Assembly: GCA_012932295.1 (NCBI GenBank)
Contig: JAAONU010000002.1
Coordinates: 24,459,770 to 24,523,769 of the forward strand
Origin: Cyclina sinensis
Taxonomy: Eukaryota; Mollusca; Bivalvia; Venerida; Veneridae
Reading direction: 5' to 3'
Length of the DNA: 64,000 nt
A program made the translations under genes and the position numbers. The notes beneath the pieces were generated by a model that ran no database searches, was not told the DNA's origin, and saw nothing but the letters and a program-made list of their open reading frames with translations. This document shows, one piece after another, positions 11,109-23,704 of this stretch; position 1 is the first letter of the stretch; each line of letters opens with the position of its first letter.

Positions 11109-11113
11109 GAAAC

Positions 11114-11890
11114 CACTGCCACCACAAGTAAATTCGGTCGTTACAGAGCTGATTATATTTTTTCACTTTTAATTTTAAATGTTCTTACTTTCTATCACTT
11201 TAGTTTTCTTTCATTTAATTGTTATGTTTAATGTACACAAAGGTAAAAAATAAATGTAAAATAAGAATATTTCGTAAAAATAACAAAAGTAGATTGTTTT
11301 GGTCACATAGTAACCTATCGTCTCGTGGGTTATAGTGGTGGCAGTGGTTAAAGTAGCAAAGTGTGACGTAACCGATGCGAGGAGTTTGGCGCGTTCACTG
11401 TGCCGTTTTAAAGGTGGTTCCTGTCCACTATCGTTTTAACAAAGAACGAGTGTTTATATTATTTAAGTGTGAGCGAGCGGCATAGAAAATGTTACGAAAT
11501 ATTTTGTTTTCACATTCACTACACTTTTTTTTAATTAATAGATCTCCGTAGACTTTTTCTTGTCAGCTATTCATACTAGACCACTGCCGGCACCATGCTT
11601 TCCCCCTCCCCCCACCCCGAACCCTAAAATCTGGAAATTTTATTTGGCAGAAAAATGTGAATAACACATTTAAAAAGATTAAGTTATACTTGTATTTTAT
11701 CAGTGCCTTAATTGAGGCCCTGATTGTACCAACATTCTTAACGATTAGAGAAACAAAAAACTATTAAGAAACGTAATATGAGCCTGCACATGGATACAGT
11801 TTAATATGCGTGAATCTTTTCTTTATGTGAAGGAAACAAGTGCTACAAGTTATATGAGTTTAAGATATCCTCTTGCGTCGTTAGATCATT
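11114..11890. other. No gene seen
   Basis: AT-rich sequence with a C-rich run near 11600. Nothing recognisable. Confidence 0.4.
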
Positions 11891-11896
11891 CACAAT

Positions 11897-12082
11897 TTGG
11901 AAGGATATGTTTTGTTACTAATAGGTTTATTTTTCTTTGATGTCCTTGCCATTCTTGGAAACCTTTTAGATAAAGATCCTAAACTTCCAGAAGATGTAAT
12001 GGAAAGACGCCAAAAACGCCAGTCTATCAACGGTAGTGAATTGAAATGCCTGTTTCTTGAGTTCATACCGAACCGTCTATAG
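11897..12082 (+). CDS. Small ORF with signal-peptide-like start, unknown
   Basis: A 61-codon ORF begins MEGYVLLLIGLFFFDVLAIL, a hydrophobic stretch that could be a signal peptide or membrane anchor. A dibasic site (RRQKRQS) follows. It could be a first exon of a secreted peptide or chance. There is no recognised family, and a possible donor near 12032 is weak. Low confidence. Confidence 0.2.
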   Translation: MEGYVLLLIGLFFFDVLAILGNLLDKDPKLPEDVMERRQKRQSINGSELKCLFLEFIPNRL

Positions 12083-12406
12083 CTTGTTAACTGAATAAAT
12101 ATGTCTATTTATTCAAATGACGATGTATGTGGACAAATGGAATGACTGTTTTCGTGATAATAAAGGATACAAGAATGAAAAAGTAAGAAATTTTACATTT
12201 TAATTTTCATACATTATAGAAAACTCCAAAAATTACTTTTACCTGCATATTTCCCCTGACTATCTCCCGGTCCACCATTACAGTATATTTATTCAGCAAG
12301 TGTTACATTCATTGTAAAATGTAGAAAAATGTGATCAGATTTCAAACTTCACTGTGCATTTCTTCCATATTTTCAAAGAGCAACAATAGCTGTCACTATT
12401 TGAGTT

Positions 12407-12650
12407 TATACATCGTCGGTACCGGTTGTCCAAATGACAAACGTCCCATGCAGGCGTTATACTTATTTTAAGTTGTGGGGGACAATGCATGATACAGAAA
12501 GCATCTCATAGCAGAGACGACCCCTGGTTCTTTTTAATGCTTAGTGCTTAGCACTGTTACATGGGATTTCGATTTTTACGACTCATCCGAAAGACAATAA
12601 TTATTAGCAATGATAATGGAGGAACAGGGGATCGAATCCAGGGGATGTCC
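12407..12650 (-). mobile_element. tRNA-derived SINE, copy 1
   Basis: On the - strand a tRNA-like head with a B-box-like 'ggattcgatcccc' is followed by the body shared with 13944-14218 and 59346-59612, including 'tatcccccacaacataaaat'-type sequence. It is diverged. Confidence 0.6.
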
Positions 12651-12654
12651 GTTT

Positions 12655-12698
12655 ACAACAACAACAACAACAACAATAATAATAATAATAATAATGAT
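12655..12698. repeat. (AAC)n(AAT)n microsatellite
   Basis: Simple trinucleotide runs directly next to the SINE head. Confidence 0.9.
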
Positions 12699-12934
12699 AA
12701 AAACAAATAATGCTGTTCAAAAAGAGCATGGAAACAACACTTGGCTTCCAGTTTCAATTGCATAAATCTACAATGCATTGAAAATAATCAGTATAATAAA
12801 ATCAAATTGATAAATTGACAGATTGTAAATGTTTTGATTCTTACTTAGAAGAATATGCCATTTTGAGAAATGCGTCAAGTAAAAGGTGTCAAACTTAGAG
12901 CTGATGACCTTAATCATTTATACAATAGAAGTTA

Positions 12935-13470
12935 TTTATCCCCCGCCGGAGGCGAAGGGGATATTAGAAATGGTCTCCGTCAGTTCGTCTGCCCCAGTTT
13001 TGTCCGGAGTACTCCAAATGTACTAGAGCAATTTTCTTCACACTTCATACACTGTCATAGCACATTAGGAGGAAGTGCTGTGTATAAGAACAATATCTCT
13101 ACCTTGCCTACTTTTAGAGTTATCCCCCTTTATCAGATTTACTTGAAAAACTTTGTCCGAAGCATAACCCCAACAGTACCTGAGGGATTTTCTTCAAAAT
13201 TAATACACTGACAGAGCACATTGGGAGAAAGTGCAATGTGCAAGAACAATAACTCTATCTTGTTTATTTTTAAAGTTATTTCAATTTATCAGAATTACTT
13301 TAAAAGTTTTATCCAGAGCATAACTCCAAAAGTACTTGAGGGATTTACTTCAAAATAGAAAGTGCAGTGTGCAAGAACAATAACTCTACCTTGCCTACTT
13401 TTATAGTTATTTCCCTTCATCAGATTTACTTGAAAAAATATTTCCAGAGCATAACTCCAAACGCCTTATT
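12935..13470. repeat. Diverged tandem repeat, about 150 bp period
   Basis: It starts with a hairpin-like 'ccccgccggaggcgaagggg' and then has about three units sharing 'gaacaataactctaccttgcctacttt' and 'agagcataactcc' phrases. The same repeat style recurs at 41.6 kb and 54 kb. Non-coding. Confidence 0.6.
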
Positions 13471-13943
13471 CTTTTTCCACTTACTTGAAAACTGTACTCA
13501 GCATGACCATAACTATACGTTTTTTTAGGATTTCCTCTCACCAAGTGAAATGTACGAAAGTACAACCTTCAGGTAACTTCTTCCTGGCGCGGGGATTAAC
13601 CATGTGTAACATGGCTCTTGTTAAAAAAAGAAAAAAACAACAACAATATAAACAAGAAACAATTTGAAACATGATATATTAATGCCTTGAATAATGTCAA
13701 CCCTATGACACTTAAAAATAGCAAACTATATAAAGAAACTGAGCACAAGAATTCACTATTAGAAACAGTTTACTGTTTTGCCTCCTTTTAATTTGGTAAT
13801 GGTTATTACTCTGCGGCTGTTTAATATTTTTCTCATCATGCAATTTTCAATGCTAAATTTTCTCTTTTCTCTTCTTCTATCATAAAACTGTCAAAATCAG
13901 CTGACTGACATAATTATGTTTTGAACAATCTATCTATCTTAGT

Positions 13944-14218
13944 TTATTCATCGTCGGTACGGCTTGCCCATATGACCGACGCCCCATGTAGAGATAAGTT
14001 ATTTTATGTTGTGGGGGATAGTGCAAGATACAGAAAACATCCCATTCAAGAGACACCCTGGTTCTTTTGCATGCTACGTGTACAGCACTGATAAATGGGT
14101 ACTCGATTTAACATCTCATCCGAACAACAGTTATTAACGAAAGTGTACGAGCGGGTGATCGATCTCGCGACCCCTGTGTCACCAGCCCAGCGCGTTACCA
14201 CTAGACTAGTGATCGTCT
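13944..14218 (-). mobile_element. tRNA-derived SINE, copy 2
   Basis: On the - strand the head reads 'ctagtctagtggtaacgcg' (A-box-like) and 'gagatcgatcacc' (B-box-like), followed by the body ending near 'gtaccgacgatgaat'. It aligns by eye with 59346-59612 along most of its length. Confidence 0.7.
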
Positions 14219-14742
14219 TTGGCACTTGTCAGGTCCGGAAGTATGTTGTCAATTTAGCGTCTTACTGGGATAACGTGGTCTCATGATTGCCTCACTGAGG
14301 TATTTTGGGTCCAGACATTACCTAAGAAAACCGTCCGATTTTTGTTCTCTAAGATGTTGACCCATTCAGTCGGTTCTTTGTTGCCTTTATTTCCCATTTT
14401 GTCTAGCTCAACTTCTAGTTTGTTACCTATACAGTCAATGGCACTTTGCGCGGTGGATGTGCAATAGGGAATGCATCTTACCTGATGTGTTTTTCACTCT
14501 GTCCCTTAAGTTTACCTATACCGTCAAAGACATCCGCGTATGTCGTTAGCGCAGACTGCTTGGTCATTGGGGTTTGCATAGACAACAGAAAGATTTGTTA
14601 GACATATTTCTCTCTTAAGGATAGACATGTCTCAAGACTAAGAACTGAACTTGAAATTGGGGAATCTGGTATGTAAAATTCTGCATACATGGATAATATG
14701 GTCTTATATTCTTGAATGTACATGGGAGTTTTCTATAGTCAT
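14219..14742. other. No gene seen
   Basis: This lies between the SINE and the gypsy remnant. The missing pol or 3' LTR of the latter is not recognisable here. Confidence 0.4.
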
Positions 14743-15915
14743 CTACTTTATATATAAGGAGCTTACCTCAATAAGCAGGAATCTGGGGCGTTTATTTGTG
14801 GATTGAAATGGTCCCTTTATTTGTAATATCATCCACTGTGACCTTGTTATGACATTTACTTGAGCGCCTGTATCTATTTTCATTCTTAAATGTGATTTGC
14901 CAATACCAACTTCGACAAAAGCTTGGTTTGATTTTGTGTCCTGCAGACTTGAATTTACCAAAGAAATCTGTACAATCAACTGAAGTGTTATTTATCTTGT
15001 TCAGTTTTTTTCTGTTTAAAGTCCCGTACCCTTTACCTACACATTTTTGCGAAGTGGTTCATTTTGGCACAATAATAAACATGTTTCACCATAAGCAGCA
15101 TACTTATCACTCCAGTGGTTCAAACCGCAATTGTCCCATTTGCTTGTTACGATTCTGTTGTTTCCCTTGTTTCGGATGGCTGGATTTCCTTGCATGGATA
15201 TGTTGAGTTTCCTGGGTTGTTTCACTGCATGAACGGACGATTTTGCACTAAGCTTGGCTCAGCTCATGCGTTCAGAAAATGTCCATACATTTTTGAAGGG
15301 CTATCTCTGAACCTTCCCTGATAAGTTTTTCTCTTTTTGTGTTTGACTGAATTCCAAAATCAAAGTGATCACGAATTTGATCATCTTGCATTTCAGCTGG
15401 ATATGCACAATCATTAGCCAACAATTGCAGTTCTGTCACAAACTGTTCAAACGAATCACTTTTGTGCTGTGTTCTCGATTTAAATATATATCCATTGTGA
15501 ATCAGATTTGTCTTTGATTTGCAGAATGCTTCAAAGCCATCCATGTATGTTTATTATCTCTTCCATTCGTCGTCTGTCACATTCAATGTTGAGATTTTTT
15601 TCCTTCCCTATTCCCCGATCAAAAGCATTAGATAATTTCATTTGACTTCTTCTTAATTTTATCTAATGGATCCTTCTAATATGAATTCTGCATGTTCTTT
15701 AAAGCGCTTAAATGCTGTAGCAATGTCTCTTATTGTCCATTCCATTTTACGGTTTTCTCCCGAGTTTAATCCCATCATTTTAGAATAGAATAGTATACAA
15801 CTGTGAAGTGCCACAGAGACAAAACTGTCCGCAGAATATTAACATTTAAGTAATCAGACTGATTAAGTTTATTCCTTTTATTGTGTTTTTATAAACCCAT
15901 TTTCAGACACCATGT
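14743..15915 (-). pseudogene. Ty3/gypsy-like retrotransposon remnant (gag and protease)
   Basis: Read leftward there is a likely LTR edge and primer-binding region near 15900-15915 (TATAACATGGTGTCTGAAAA on the - strand). Next come a gag-like block at 15544-15272 (SFEQFVTELQLLANDC, IRDHFDFGI), a damaged zinc knuckle at 15225-15037 (CGLNHWSDKYAAYGETC), and a retropepsin-like block at 14979-14743 with the catalytic motif IDTGAQVNVI. The blocks are in different frames. No reverse transcriptase or integrase follows, so the element is truncated and dead. Confidence 0.7.
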
Positions 15916-16354
15916 TATAGTTGTTGGGGTATGGATTCAATGATCAACTAACGCTGAATTTGCTATAAGTTTATTCACTGAGTCTTAAACAACAAATGCT
16001 ATCAGAGAAACTATGTGAATAATTTATAAAAGGTCGAGATAAATGAACTTTTAACTACATGATTTTCTGCAAGTGTTGTTAGAGTTGTCTCCTATATAAC
16101 AATTTCCAAAAAGTATTTTGTTTGTCAGATGATTCAAAATAATTATGTAAATTTCCTTGAACTTGCAGTCCTTCAGTGCTATTTTATTTTTTGGAGCTGC
16201 GAATAAATGTAGTAACATAATACGTACATCATAAGTACAGTGTAATAATCAAATTAAATTTGATTCAGGTACACGTACCGAAAAAGACTACTCGAAAACT
16301 ACTAAAGGTCATGGGTCATGCATATAACGATTTTCATCAAAATAATCATAACGT

Positions 16355-16505
16355 CTTGATTAAAATAGTTTAATTACAAAATTATGAAAATATTGCTTTT
16401 GATGAGAAAAAAACGCGTTTTTGATGGTCGGCTGTTTCCGTCACGACATCCGTAGTTTCCGCCGCTGTTTTTGTCAGTGACGTAGATTCATCCCATTATA
16501 ATTTT
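16355..16505. repeat. Direct repeat, copy 1 (paired with 17395-17545)
   Basis: It shares 'gattaaaatagtttaatta', 'aatattgcttttgat' and 'tagtttccgcc' with the second copy. It could be part of an LTR or an unrelated repeat. Confidence 0.55.
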
Positions 16506-16887
16506 TAGGAATTTACAAAGCCTTCTCAGTAAATTTACACTTTCGGAAGTCCGAATGAATTTTGTGTAGAACAGGCATATTCTTGTCTAACATTGTCCTT
16601 GCTATGTGCCATGGTATCTAAGGATTCAGCTACATTTGTTTTATCACTCATATTCACTATTCTCGAATCCAAAATCCTCAAAAATATGGAAATATCTTTT
16701 CAAAATTCAAAATGTCTGACCACTCTTGACCGGAAGTATCGCTAACCAACTGATTGGATTATCTTTAGTGATCTCAGTTATCACTTAAGATAATTCAATT
16801 ACTTGACCAGTTAAGCTGTGACAACATAGGTCATGTCAAACAAGTATACTGATTAATCCGTACAGTATATCATACTATAACAACAAA

Positions 16888-16975
16888 AAAGGAGCCGAAA
16901 AGACCAAGACCGAAACGTCTAGGAGGTGAAAAGACCAAGGCCGAAACGTCCAGGAGGTGAAACGTCCAGATACCT
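16888..16975. repeat. Short tandem 'ccgaaacgtcc' motif
   Basis: Three degenerate copies of 'gaccaaggccgaaacgtccaggagg' occur here. The same 'taccgaaacgtcc' core appears twice more at about 18761 and 18817, flanking the end of the MULE fragment. Confidence 0.6.
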
Positions 16976-17394
16976 TCAGTTCGAGGTAGTAATGCAGAAT
17001 TACAATGCTCATAATGTATCCTTTTTTTTAAATGCAAAAATAACAATAAACCACAAGTGCAAAAAACACAATAAAGGCACACTTATAAAAATAACATGTT
17101 GCAAATTGTAACTTTATTACAGTAATGCGGTTACTACTCGATCTTAATTAGTAAATTCAACTTTTGTGCCTGCAGAACTGGTTCAAATTTTACCTTAGAA
17201 TGTGATTAATCAATATGTGTGTTTCTTCCATGCTTCTATTAAAATATCTATAAAAACATCTCAGCGTTTTACATGCCACGATACACTTCCTTCCTTACTG
17301 CTTGCAGGCTAGACGATTACCACAATAAACAATACCCTATATACTTATAGGTCGCTCATTGGACACGACTATAGCAACTTTGTCTATTCAATAT

Positions 17395-17545
17395 AATCAT
17401 AATATACTGATTAAAATAGTTTAATTAAAAAATTATGAAACTATTGCTTTTGATAAGAAAAAAAGGTGTTTTTAATGATCGGCTCTTCCTGTTTTGACAT
17501 TTGTAGTTTCCGCCACAATTTGTGGCTGTGCCGTAGATTTATCCC
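17395..17545. repeat. Direct repeat, copy 2
   Basis: See 16355-16505. About 150 bp, moderately diverged. Confidence 0.55.
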
Positions 17546-17864
17546 TACTGTACGAGGCAGTAGTCCAAAATTACACTACGGTAAAAAGGCAATTATATAG
17601 TAATTATATGGTAACAATGGGATATATCACATATTTCACCGCTGCTCTCATTTTGCTGCTATTATCAGGTTCTCGGTAAATGGGCTAGGTATACATAGTG
17701 GACCTAGACCATTTATAGTAATAATAACTAATTAATATTTATTATTATTTATTTTCACTAAAATACTATACGCACATTACAGGAATAGCACATATCACAT
17801 TAATAACACATAAAGCACTATAAATACAGTTAGCACAGTCTCATCCTATAAGGCTGCCATTGTC

Positions 17865-18166
17865 CTACTCGTCGTCCTCTGGGTAGATGTGAGCTGCTGC
17901 AGTCGTCGGCCCAAGTCCGGTGATTCTGCTGACTGTCCGCAGGAGGCTGGTCGTTGTCAGATCGTCTTCTTCATACTTGTCCCTGGCGTCCTCAAGTCGC
18001 CCGTGCAGCTGTCTGTACTTCTTCCGCCTGATCTTTGTCAGGAGGTTGTCGGATACAAGTCGTATCTGTAAATTAGCGGTCTCGGCCTCAGCTCTCAGGA
18101 TGGTGGCCAGCTTGTAGAGGCCGAGGTTTGGATTGCCCGCACTGGCGTTGAGTCTTCGGTGCCAGC
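17865..18166 (-). pseudogene. MULE transposase, last exon
   Basis: An acceptor 'tttctttcag' precedes an exon reading WHRRLNASAGNPNLGLYKLATIL and ending HIYPEDDE-stop at 17865. WHRRLN joined to the previous exon's RTNNDLEG gives the C-terminal signature of MULE transposases. It is G/C-rich compared with its surroundings, which suggests recent arrival. Confidence 0.7.
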
Positions 18167-18332
18167 CTGAAAGAAAATAAATATATATAAATATATATTA
18201 ATAATCGGATTTATGGTTTCCTTTGGATTAGTGAATGATACATTGTTTGATATTTCAAATTGTCATACATAAAATTTATGGAAGAAACCTATTATGTTTT
18301 CTCATTAAGGTATTATCACTAAAGACACCTAC

Positions 18333-18504
18333 CTTCTAGGTCGTTGTTTGTTCTGACAACTTCCCGGAACACACACCAGTTGGCTGGGGTCCAAACCCGT
18401 CCTCTGACTCAGGTCCTGACCACCTTCAGAATCGGGCCGCCTACTTCCTTTGCAACCTCCTTCAGCCTGTCAAACGCTGGGGTTATCTGTTCGACTGGTA
18501 GGTA
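18333..18504 (-). pseudogene. MULE transposase, penultimate exon with in-frame stop
   Basis: The exon reads VEQITPAFDRLKEVAKEV, then a TGA where a Trp codon is expected, then RVWTPANWCVFREVVRTNNDLEG, with a GTAGGT donor at 18332. Its phase matches the last exon (G|GC). A further upstream patch near 18602-18646 may encode an 'HQKCGTG'-type zinc segment. Confidence 0.65.
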
Positions 18505-18869
18505 GGTGTTTTTATTTTTTTCCCTATTTTATCATTTTTTATAGATAACTTTATTTGTATTATTAAAACGTTCAGCTAATTTCAAAAGTGAACTCGAACA
18601 TACCTGTGCCACACTTTTGATGGTTCCATCTTCAGCATCCGTCGCAATTGATAGCATGAGGAATCAAAAAGAAAACAAATTAGGTAATTATCATGTGTTT
18701 TTCATATGTGTGACAACTTTCTGCATTATTTACCATATGATTACTATATAATTGCCTTTTTACCGAAACGTCCAAAGGGTTTACTATATAAATCCATTTT
18801 TTTCGAACTGGTCATTTACCGAAACGTCCGGCACCCGTCTTAATACTGGTTTCACTGGAATGGAATGCC

Positions 18870-21257
18870 TCAGTATGTATGATAAGTACATGGTAATTGG
18901 TGACTTGAATTATGATGTAAATTGTTGTAAGAAGGGAAAAACTCTCATTGAGTTGATTGAACTGTTTGATTTATCTAACCTAATTCAAGAACCAACATGT
19001 TTCATGAAATCACTTATTGATGTTATTCTGACTAACTCTAAAAATCTCTGTATGAAGACTATGAATTTTTGTACTGGTATCAGTGACTGCCACAATATGA
19101 TATCTACTGTAATTAATAATGATACACCAAGGGACGAGAAGCAAAAAATTAAATATAGACGTTTTAGGAATCTGAATGTTGACGATTTAAATAATGATTT
19201 GTCTAAAATTAAATTACCACAAGATATGACGTCTTTGAATTCAAATTGTAAGTTAGATGATGTATATGATAACTTTGAATCTTAGATTATTAAAATTTAT
19301 GATACTCATGCCCCTATACAAGAGATGTATAGAAAAAGAAATCAGTTACCATATATGAACAGATCTCTACATAAAGCTATTTATAATAAGAAAATGATGT
19401 ATCATAAATTCCTGAAGAACAAAACTTCCAAAACTTGGGACTGCTATAGGAAAAGTAGAAATTTGGTAGATAAATTGAAGAAGAAATCTCTGAATAACTA
19501 CTTTCATGAAAGATGTGTAGGTGGCTGCAAGTCCACAGATTTTTGGAGTACCATTAAGCCATATCTATCTAAAGAATCTAACAGTCCACAGCCAAAAATT
19601 ACCCTGTTAGAAGATAACAAAAATGTTTCAGACAGCTCAGAAGTAGCTCAGATTTTTAATAAATTTTATGTAACTGTAGCTGAAAATAAAGGTAAAGACT
19701 TTAACTTTGACCCAAATGATCACCCTAGTTTAAAAAAGATTCAGGAACAAAATTATGGTAAGGACTCGTTTGACTTTAAACCAACAAACCAAAAAACTGT
19801 CTCACAAATAATTGATAATTTTAATACTAAAAAAGCTACAGGAGCAGATAAAATCTCGGTCAAACTATTAAAACTGAGTAAACCTTCACTGACTGGTCCA
19901 ATAACGGAACTAATAAACTGTTCTATCTCAAACAGCAAGTTTCTTAACAGATTAAAAGAAGCTCAAGTAATACCTTTACACAAGAAAAATGACACTATGT
20001 TAAAATCTAATTATAGGCCTGTCAGTATCCTGCCTATGCCCTCAAAAATATTTGAAAAGGTTCTCTTTAATCAGTTGTCTGAATATTTTGAAAGTATTTT
20101 TTAATAATTTCTTATGTGCTTTTAGAAAGGGTCAAGGTTGCCAAACCACAATTTTAAAACTGTTAGAAGACTGGAAACTGGCTTTAGATAATAATGAGTA
20201 TATAGCAGCTATTTTAATGGATTTGACAAAGGCCTTTGATAGACGCACGAAATTCTCTCCATAAACTATCTAGTTATGGCTTATCTAATAATTCAGTTAA
20301 TATACTAAGGTGTTATTTAAGTAATCGCAAACAACAAATAAAAATTGGTAGTACTCTTAGTGATTGGGAAAACATTAAAAAAGGAGTTCCTCAAGGTTCA
20401 ATTCTAGGTCCGCTGTTATTCAATGTATTTATTAATGACATATTTTTCTTCATTAAAAAAGGAAAATTATTCAACTATGCTGATGACAACACGCTTTCTT
20501 TTAACTCACCAAATTTTGAAGAAGTTATACAAGTATTACAATATCAAAGTCAGATTCTCATAGACTGGTTTAACTTGAACTGTATGCAAGCAAATCCAGA
20601 TAAATTTCAATCAATAGCCATAGGAAAGAAAACAAATAGCAAATCACCAGTATTTAACTTAGGTAGCACAAGCATTCCTTGCGAAGAAGTTGTAAAGTTA
20701 TTAGGAATTGATATTGATTTTAAACTAAAATTTGACATACATATTGGTAATATCTGTAAAAAAGCCGCTCAACAATTAATTATACTAAAGCGCATAGGGC
20801 GTAATCTTGGCCATTTGAATAGATTAACCATTTTCCATACATTCATTTTATCAAATTTTAATTTTTGCCCTCCGTCCTGGCACTTTTGTTCCGAAAATAA
20901 TACCCGTAAAATGGAAAAAATACAAGAAAGGGCTTTAAGGTTTGTGTATGATGATTATAATACCCTATATAAAGAACTTTTAGAAAGGGCAAAATTACCT
21001 CCGCTACATATAAGACGCATGAGAACTATGGCACTAGAAACTTTTACGATTTTTCACAATTTATCTCCCCTTTATTATCTGATCTTATATGCAAAAAGAA
21101 CAATAAATATAACTTCCGCTATTCAAATCTTTTGCAGGTACCACATGTGAATACATCTAAGGCTGGTAAGAACTCATTCAGATATACAGCTCCTGTGCTT
21201 TGGAACTCCTTGCCCGAGACAGGCAGTGTGCGAGCTTTTCGCAATTTAAAAGCTTAA
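18870..21257 (+). pseudogene. LINE endonuclease/reverse transcriptase ORF, frameshifted
   Basis: The endonuclease tail has 'VIGDLNYDVN' and 'GISDCHNMISTVI', the latter the usual SDH-type block with Cys. After a stop at 19283-19285 the frame continues into the reverse transcriptase: 'NTKKATGADKIS', 'EAQVIPLHKK', 'NYRPVSILPMPSKIFEKV', 'RKGQGCQTTILKL', 'MDLTKAFD', 'KGVPQGSILGPLLFNVFINDI' and the catalytic 'NYADDNTLSF'. The C-terminus 'SFRYTAPVLWNSLP' ends at 21257. One-base shifts lie in a T-run near 20097, near 20240 (with loss of a few codons after KAFD) and near 21105. The element cannot make a full protein as read. Confidence 0.8.
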
Positions 21258-21936
21258 TGTCTGGTTGGAATGGGACTGACTGTAAATGCACAGCTTGCTC
21301 ATGATTTATTAAGAATAAAATTTTGCAGGGGCTGCATATCTGTAGACTTCTTATTTATGTTGCTTTATTTATGTTGCTTTATTTTTCTTCTGCCTATAGC
21401 CTTTTTTAGCTGTTTTTTGTTTGCTTATTTTAGTTCTCCTGCTTTTTTATGCGCTTGCTAATGCTTGTATTCATGTTCATGTAAAAGTCTTTTATGTGCT
21501 ATGTAATTTGTCTTTTATGTGCTATGTAATTAGTTTTTAATCATATATGGTGGCTGCTGATCACTGTGATCAAATTAAGTTTTTTCTATTTTTCTTCTAT
21601 TTAAACTGTTTTTTTTTTTAAGACAAGATCATGCTTTGTAAATTAATCTTTTATGTACTATATAATTTGTCTTTTATGTGCTATGTACATAATCAGTTTT
21701 AGTTATATATGGTGGTTGCTGATCATTGTGATCAAATTAAGTTTTTTTGGTTTAACCTATTTTTTTGTTTAAGACATGATCAGCAGACCTCAATATATAG
21801 TTTTTATGTGCTCTCTTTAACACTTCTGCTTTTTAGCTGCTTTTTGTCATGTTGATATTATTCATCATGTTGTATAGTCGGTTTAAAATATCATTTTAAG
21901 TTATGTTGTTTCTGTCTTGCCGACTTTAAATAAAGT

Positions 21937-21972
21937 TTATCTTATCTTATCTTATCTTATCTATCTTATCTG
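21937..21972. repeat. (TTATC)n tail of the LINE
   Basis: The pentanucleotide run marks the 3' end of the non-LTR element. Confidence 0.85.
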
Positions 21973-22289
21973 ACTAGAATCGCCACCACCGTACTTTCAG
22001 CGCTCTGATACTTTGTAGGTCAACTAGATGTCTTGCGCGTTGCGGATAGGCCCTAATTAACGGCCTATAAATAGTATACGGTAATGTGTGTCCTAAACGT
22101 TGTGAAGGCTGTTATTCGTTTGAAGTATGATGTCCTGGAAAGGAAAGGATAGATCTACCTGGACTATTAGTTACTACAGTATTACGAAATAAAGCGCTAA
22201 ACCGCTGTTTATGCAAAAAGTGATAGTCAACTAATAGCATAGACAAATAGGTCATAGAATGTGTGTAAGCTTTTTGAACAGTTTTAAAG

Positions 22290-22520
22290 CGGTCCCACTA
22301 ATTACCGACAAGAACAGACAAGAACCGTCAAGAACCGACAAGAAACTTAATTTTCAAATTATGTGCATTTTCTTTCATTTTTCTAATAAATTTTTATATT
22401 TAAAGATATTTTCATTCTATTTCTGACCATATTGAAACATTTTTATTAAAAAACGATGAATATTTTCCACATTCGACATACCGACAAGAAAATGCGCTAC
22501 CGACAAGAAATGCATATGAA
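22290..22520 (+). repeat. Left TIR of element 2
   Basis: It contains repeated 'accgacaagaa' cores and matches the inverted right end 25995-26216 along its length. Confidence 0.85.
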
Positions 22521-23079
22521 TCGACAAGAAAATTATTTGTGAAATAAAGGGCGTTTTTTCTTTTATGTTTCCAAAAAAATTATAAAAGTTATTTACTATT
22601 TCTTTTGGTCAATTTATATCATTTTATGAAAAATAATGATCAATATTTTCGATATTTGACATACCGACAAGAAAATGCGTACCATCAAGTACTGGATATG
22701 AACTGACAAGAAACTGATATGTGAAGTTTAGAGCATTTCTTTCAATGCTCAAGAAATATTTTACAACTTTATTGATATAAATAAATTAAACATTTATAGT
22801 GTTGTTAAAAGTGAATGAAATGTGTGTTGTTTCTTAATATATATAACAAATTTACTGTCAAGAGAATACGCGAACCGACAAGAAAATGAGCTTCACGAGC
22901 GTCTGTTTTATACACGTATTCTTGATCATTTCATTATGATATTATTATCAATTTAAATGGTGAAATGTATTTGTTTTTAAAGAAAATGCGTATTAGTAAA
23001 GGGTATTTCACCAATGCACTTTAAAAATATTTAATGAATTACAGGTTGGAACACATATATGTATATACAATCTGTACTT

Positions 23080-23189
23080 ACCTGTAATTCCTTGAACTGT
23101 GTAATCATAAACATTATTTAATATAGTATCCAATACCTGTAATTCCTTGAACTGTGTAATCATAAACATTATTTAATATAGTATCCAAT
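23080..23189. repeat. 55-bp perfect tandem duplication
   Basis: Two adjacent copies of a unit beginning 'acctgtaattccttgaact' lie between the left TIR and the PHD-OTU gene. Confidence 0.85.
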
Positions 23190-23704
23190 CTCAATTTCAA
23201 CGTATATACACTAACATAACAGTAAATTAAATAAAAGCATTCAAATAAAAATCTAAATCTACGCAGTAAAGACCAGATCATTGTGTCATAAAATAAATTA
23301 CTCAACTAGGGTCAAAAATTGACTCAAACAACTGTGAAAACAGGTAAGCTTATGGATTTGCACTCAGATCTAATTGGCGTGTATTGGTCAGCGCGTGCCT
23401 AATTAGCGTTTGCAAAACTTGTCTGTCACGTAAGCCGTCTATCACTCTAATGGGCTTTGAGTAGTTAAAGTCAAATCTGAAATAATGTTTAAATACCAAA
23501 AAAGTCTTTCGACCTGCATCACAATTGTGATACCGATCTGACGATCATACACTGCTATCATGTTGTTCTCTTTGCTTTCTGCTCAAGTTCCACTGTACGA
23601 ATTTAATGTAAATTGATAAGATACTGGAAATTGCCGTCTAATTTAAAAACTGTATCGTTTAGACATTACACACCTTTTGCTATTATCTTTATATATTTGA
23701 AGTT

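Larger units (their letters stand above)
17580..18764 (-). mobile_element. Short MULE-derived element with 34-bp TIRs
   Basis: 17580-17613 and 18731-18764 are near-perfect inverted copies starting GGTAAAAAGGCAATTATA. Inside are the last exons of a MULE transposase on the - strand. The flanking 9 bases do not match, so the target duplication is lost or the true ends lie elsewhere. Confidence 0.6.
18840..21972 (+). mobile_element. 5'-truncated non-LTR retrotransposon (Jockey/CR1-like)
   Basis: The element runs from the C-terminal half of an endonuclease domain through reverse transcriptase to a 3' UTR that ends 'aataaagtttatc' followed by (TTATC)n. The 3' UTR holds a repeated segment ('gctatgtaatt', 'tggtggctgctgatca') at about 21490 and 21670. 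The first part of the endonuclease is missing, as expected of incomplete reverse transcription. Confidence 0.8.

Noticed and set aside
15037..15321. + strand ORFs of 104 and 68 residues
   Set aside because: They are antisense to the gypsy gag and zinc-knuckle remnant.
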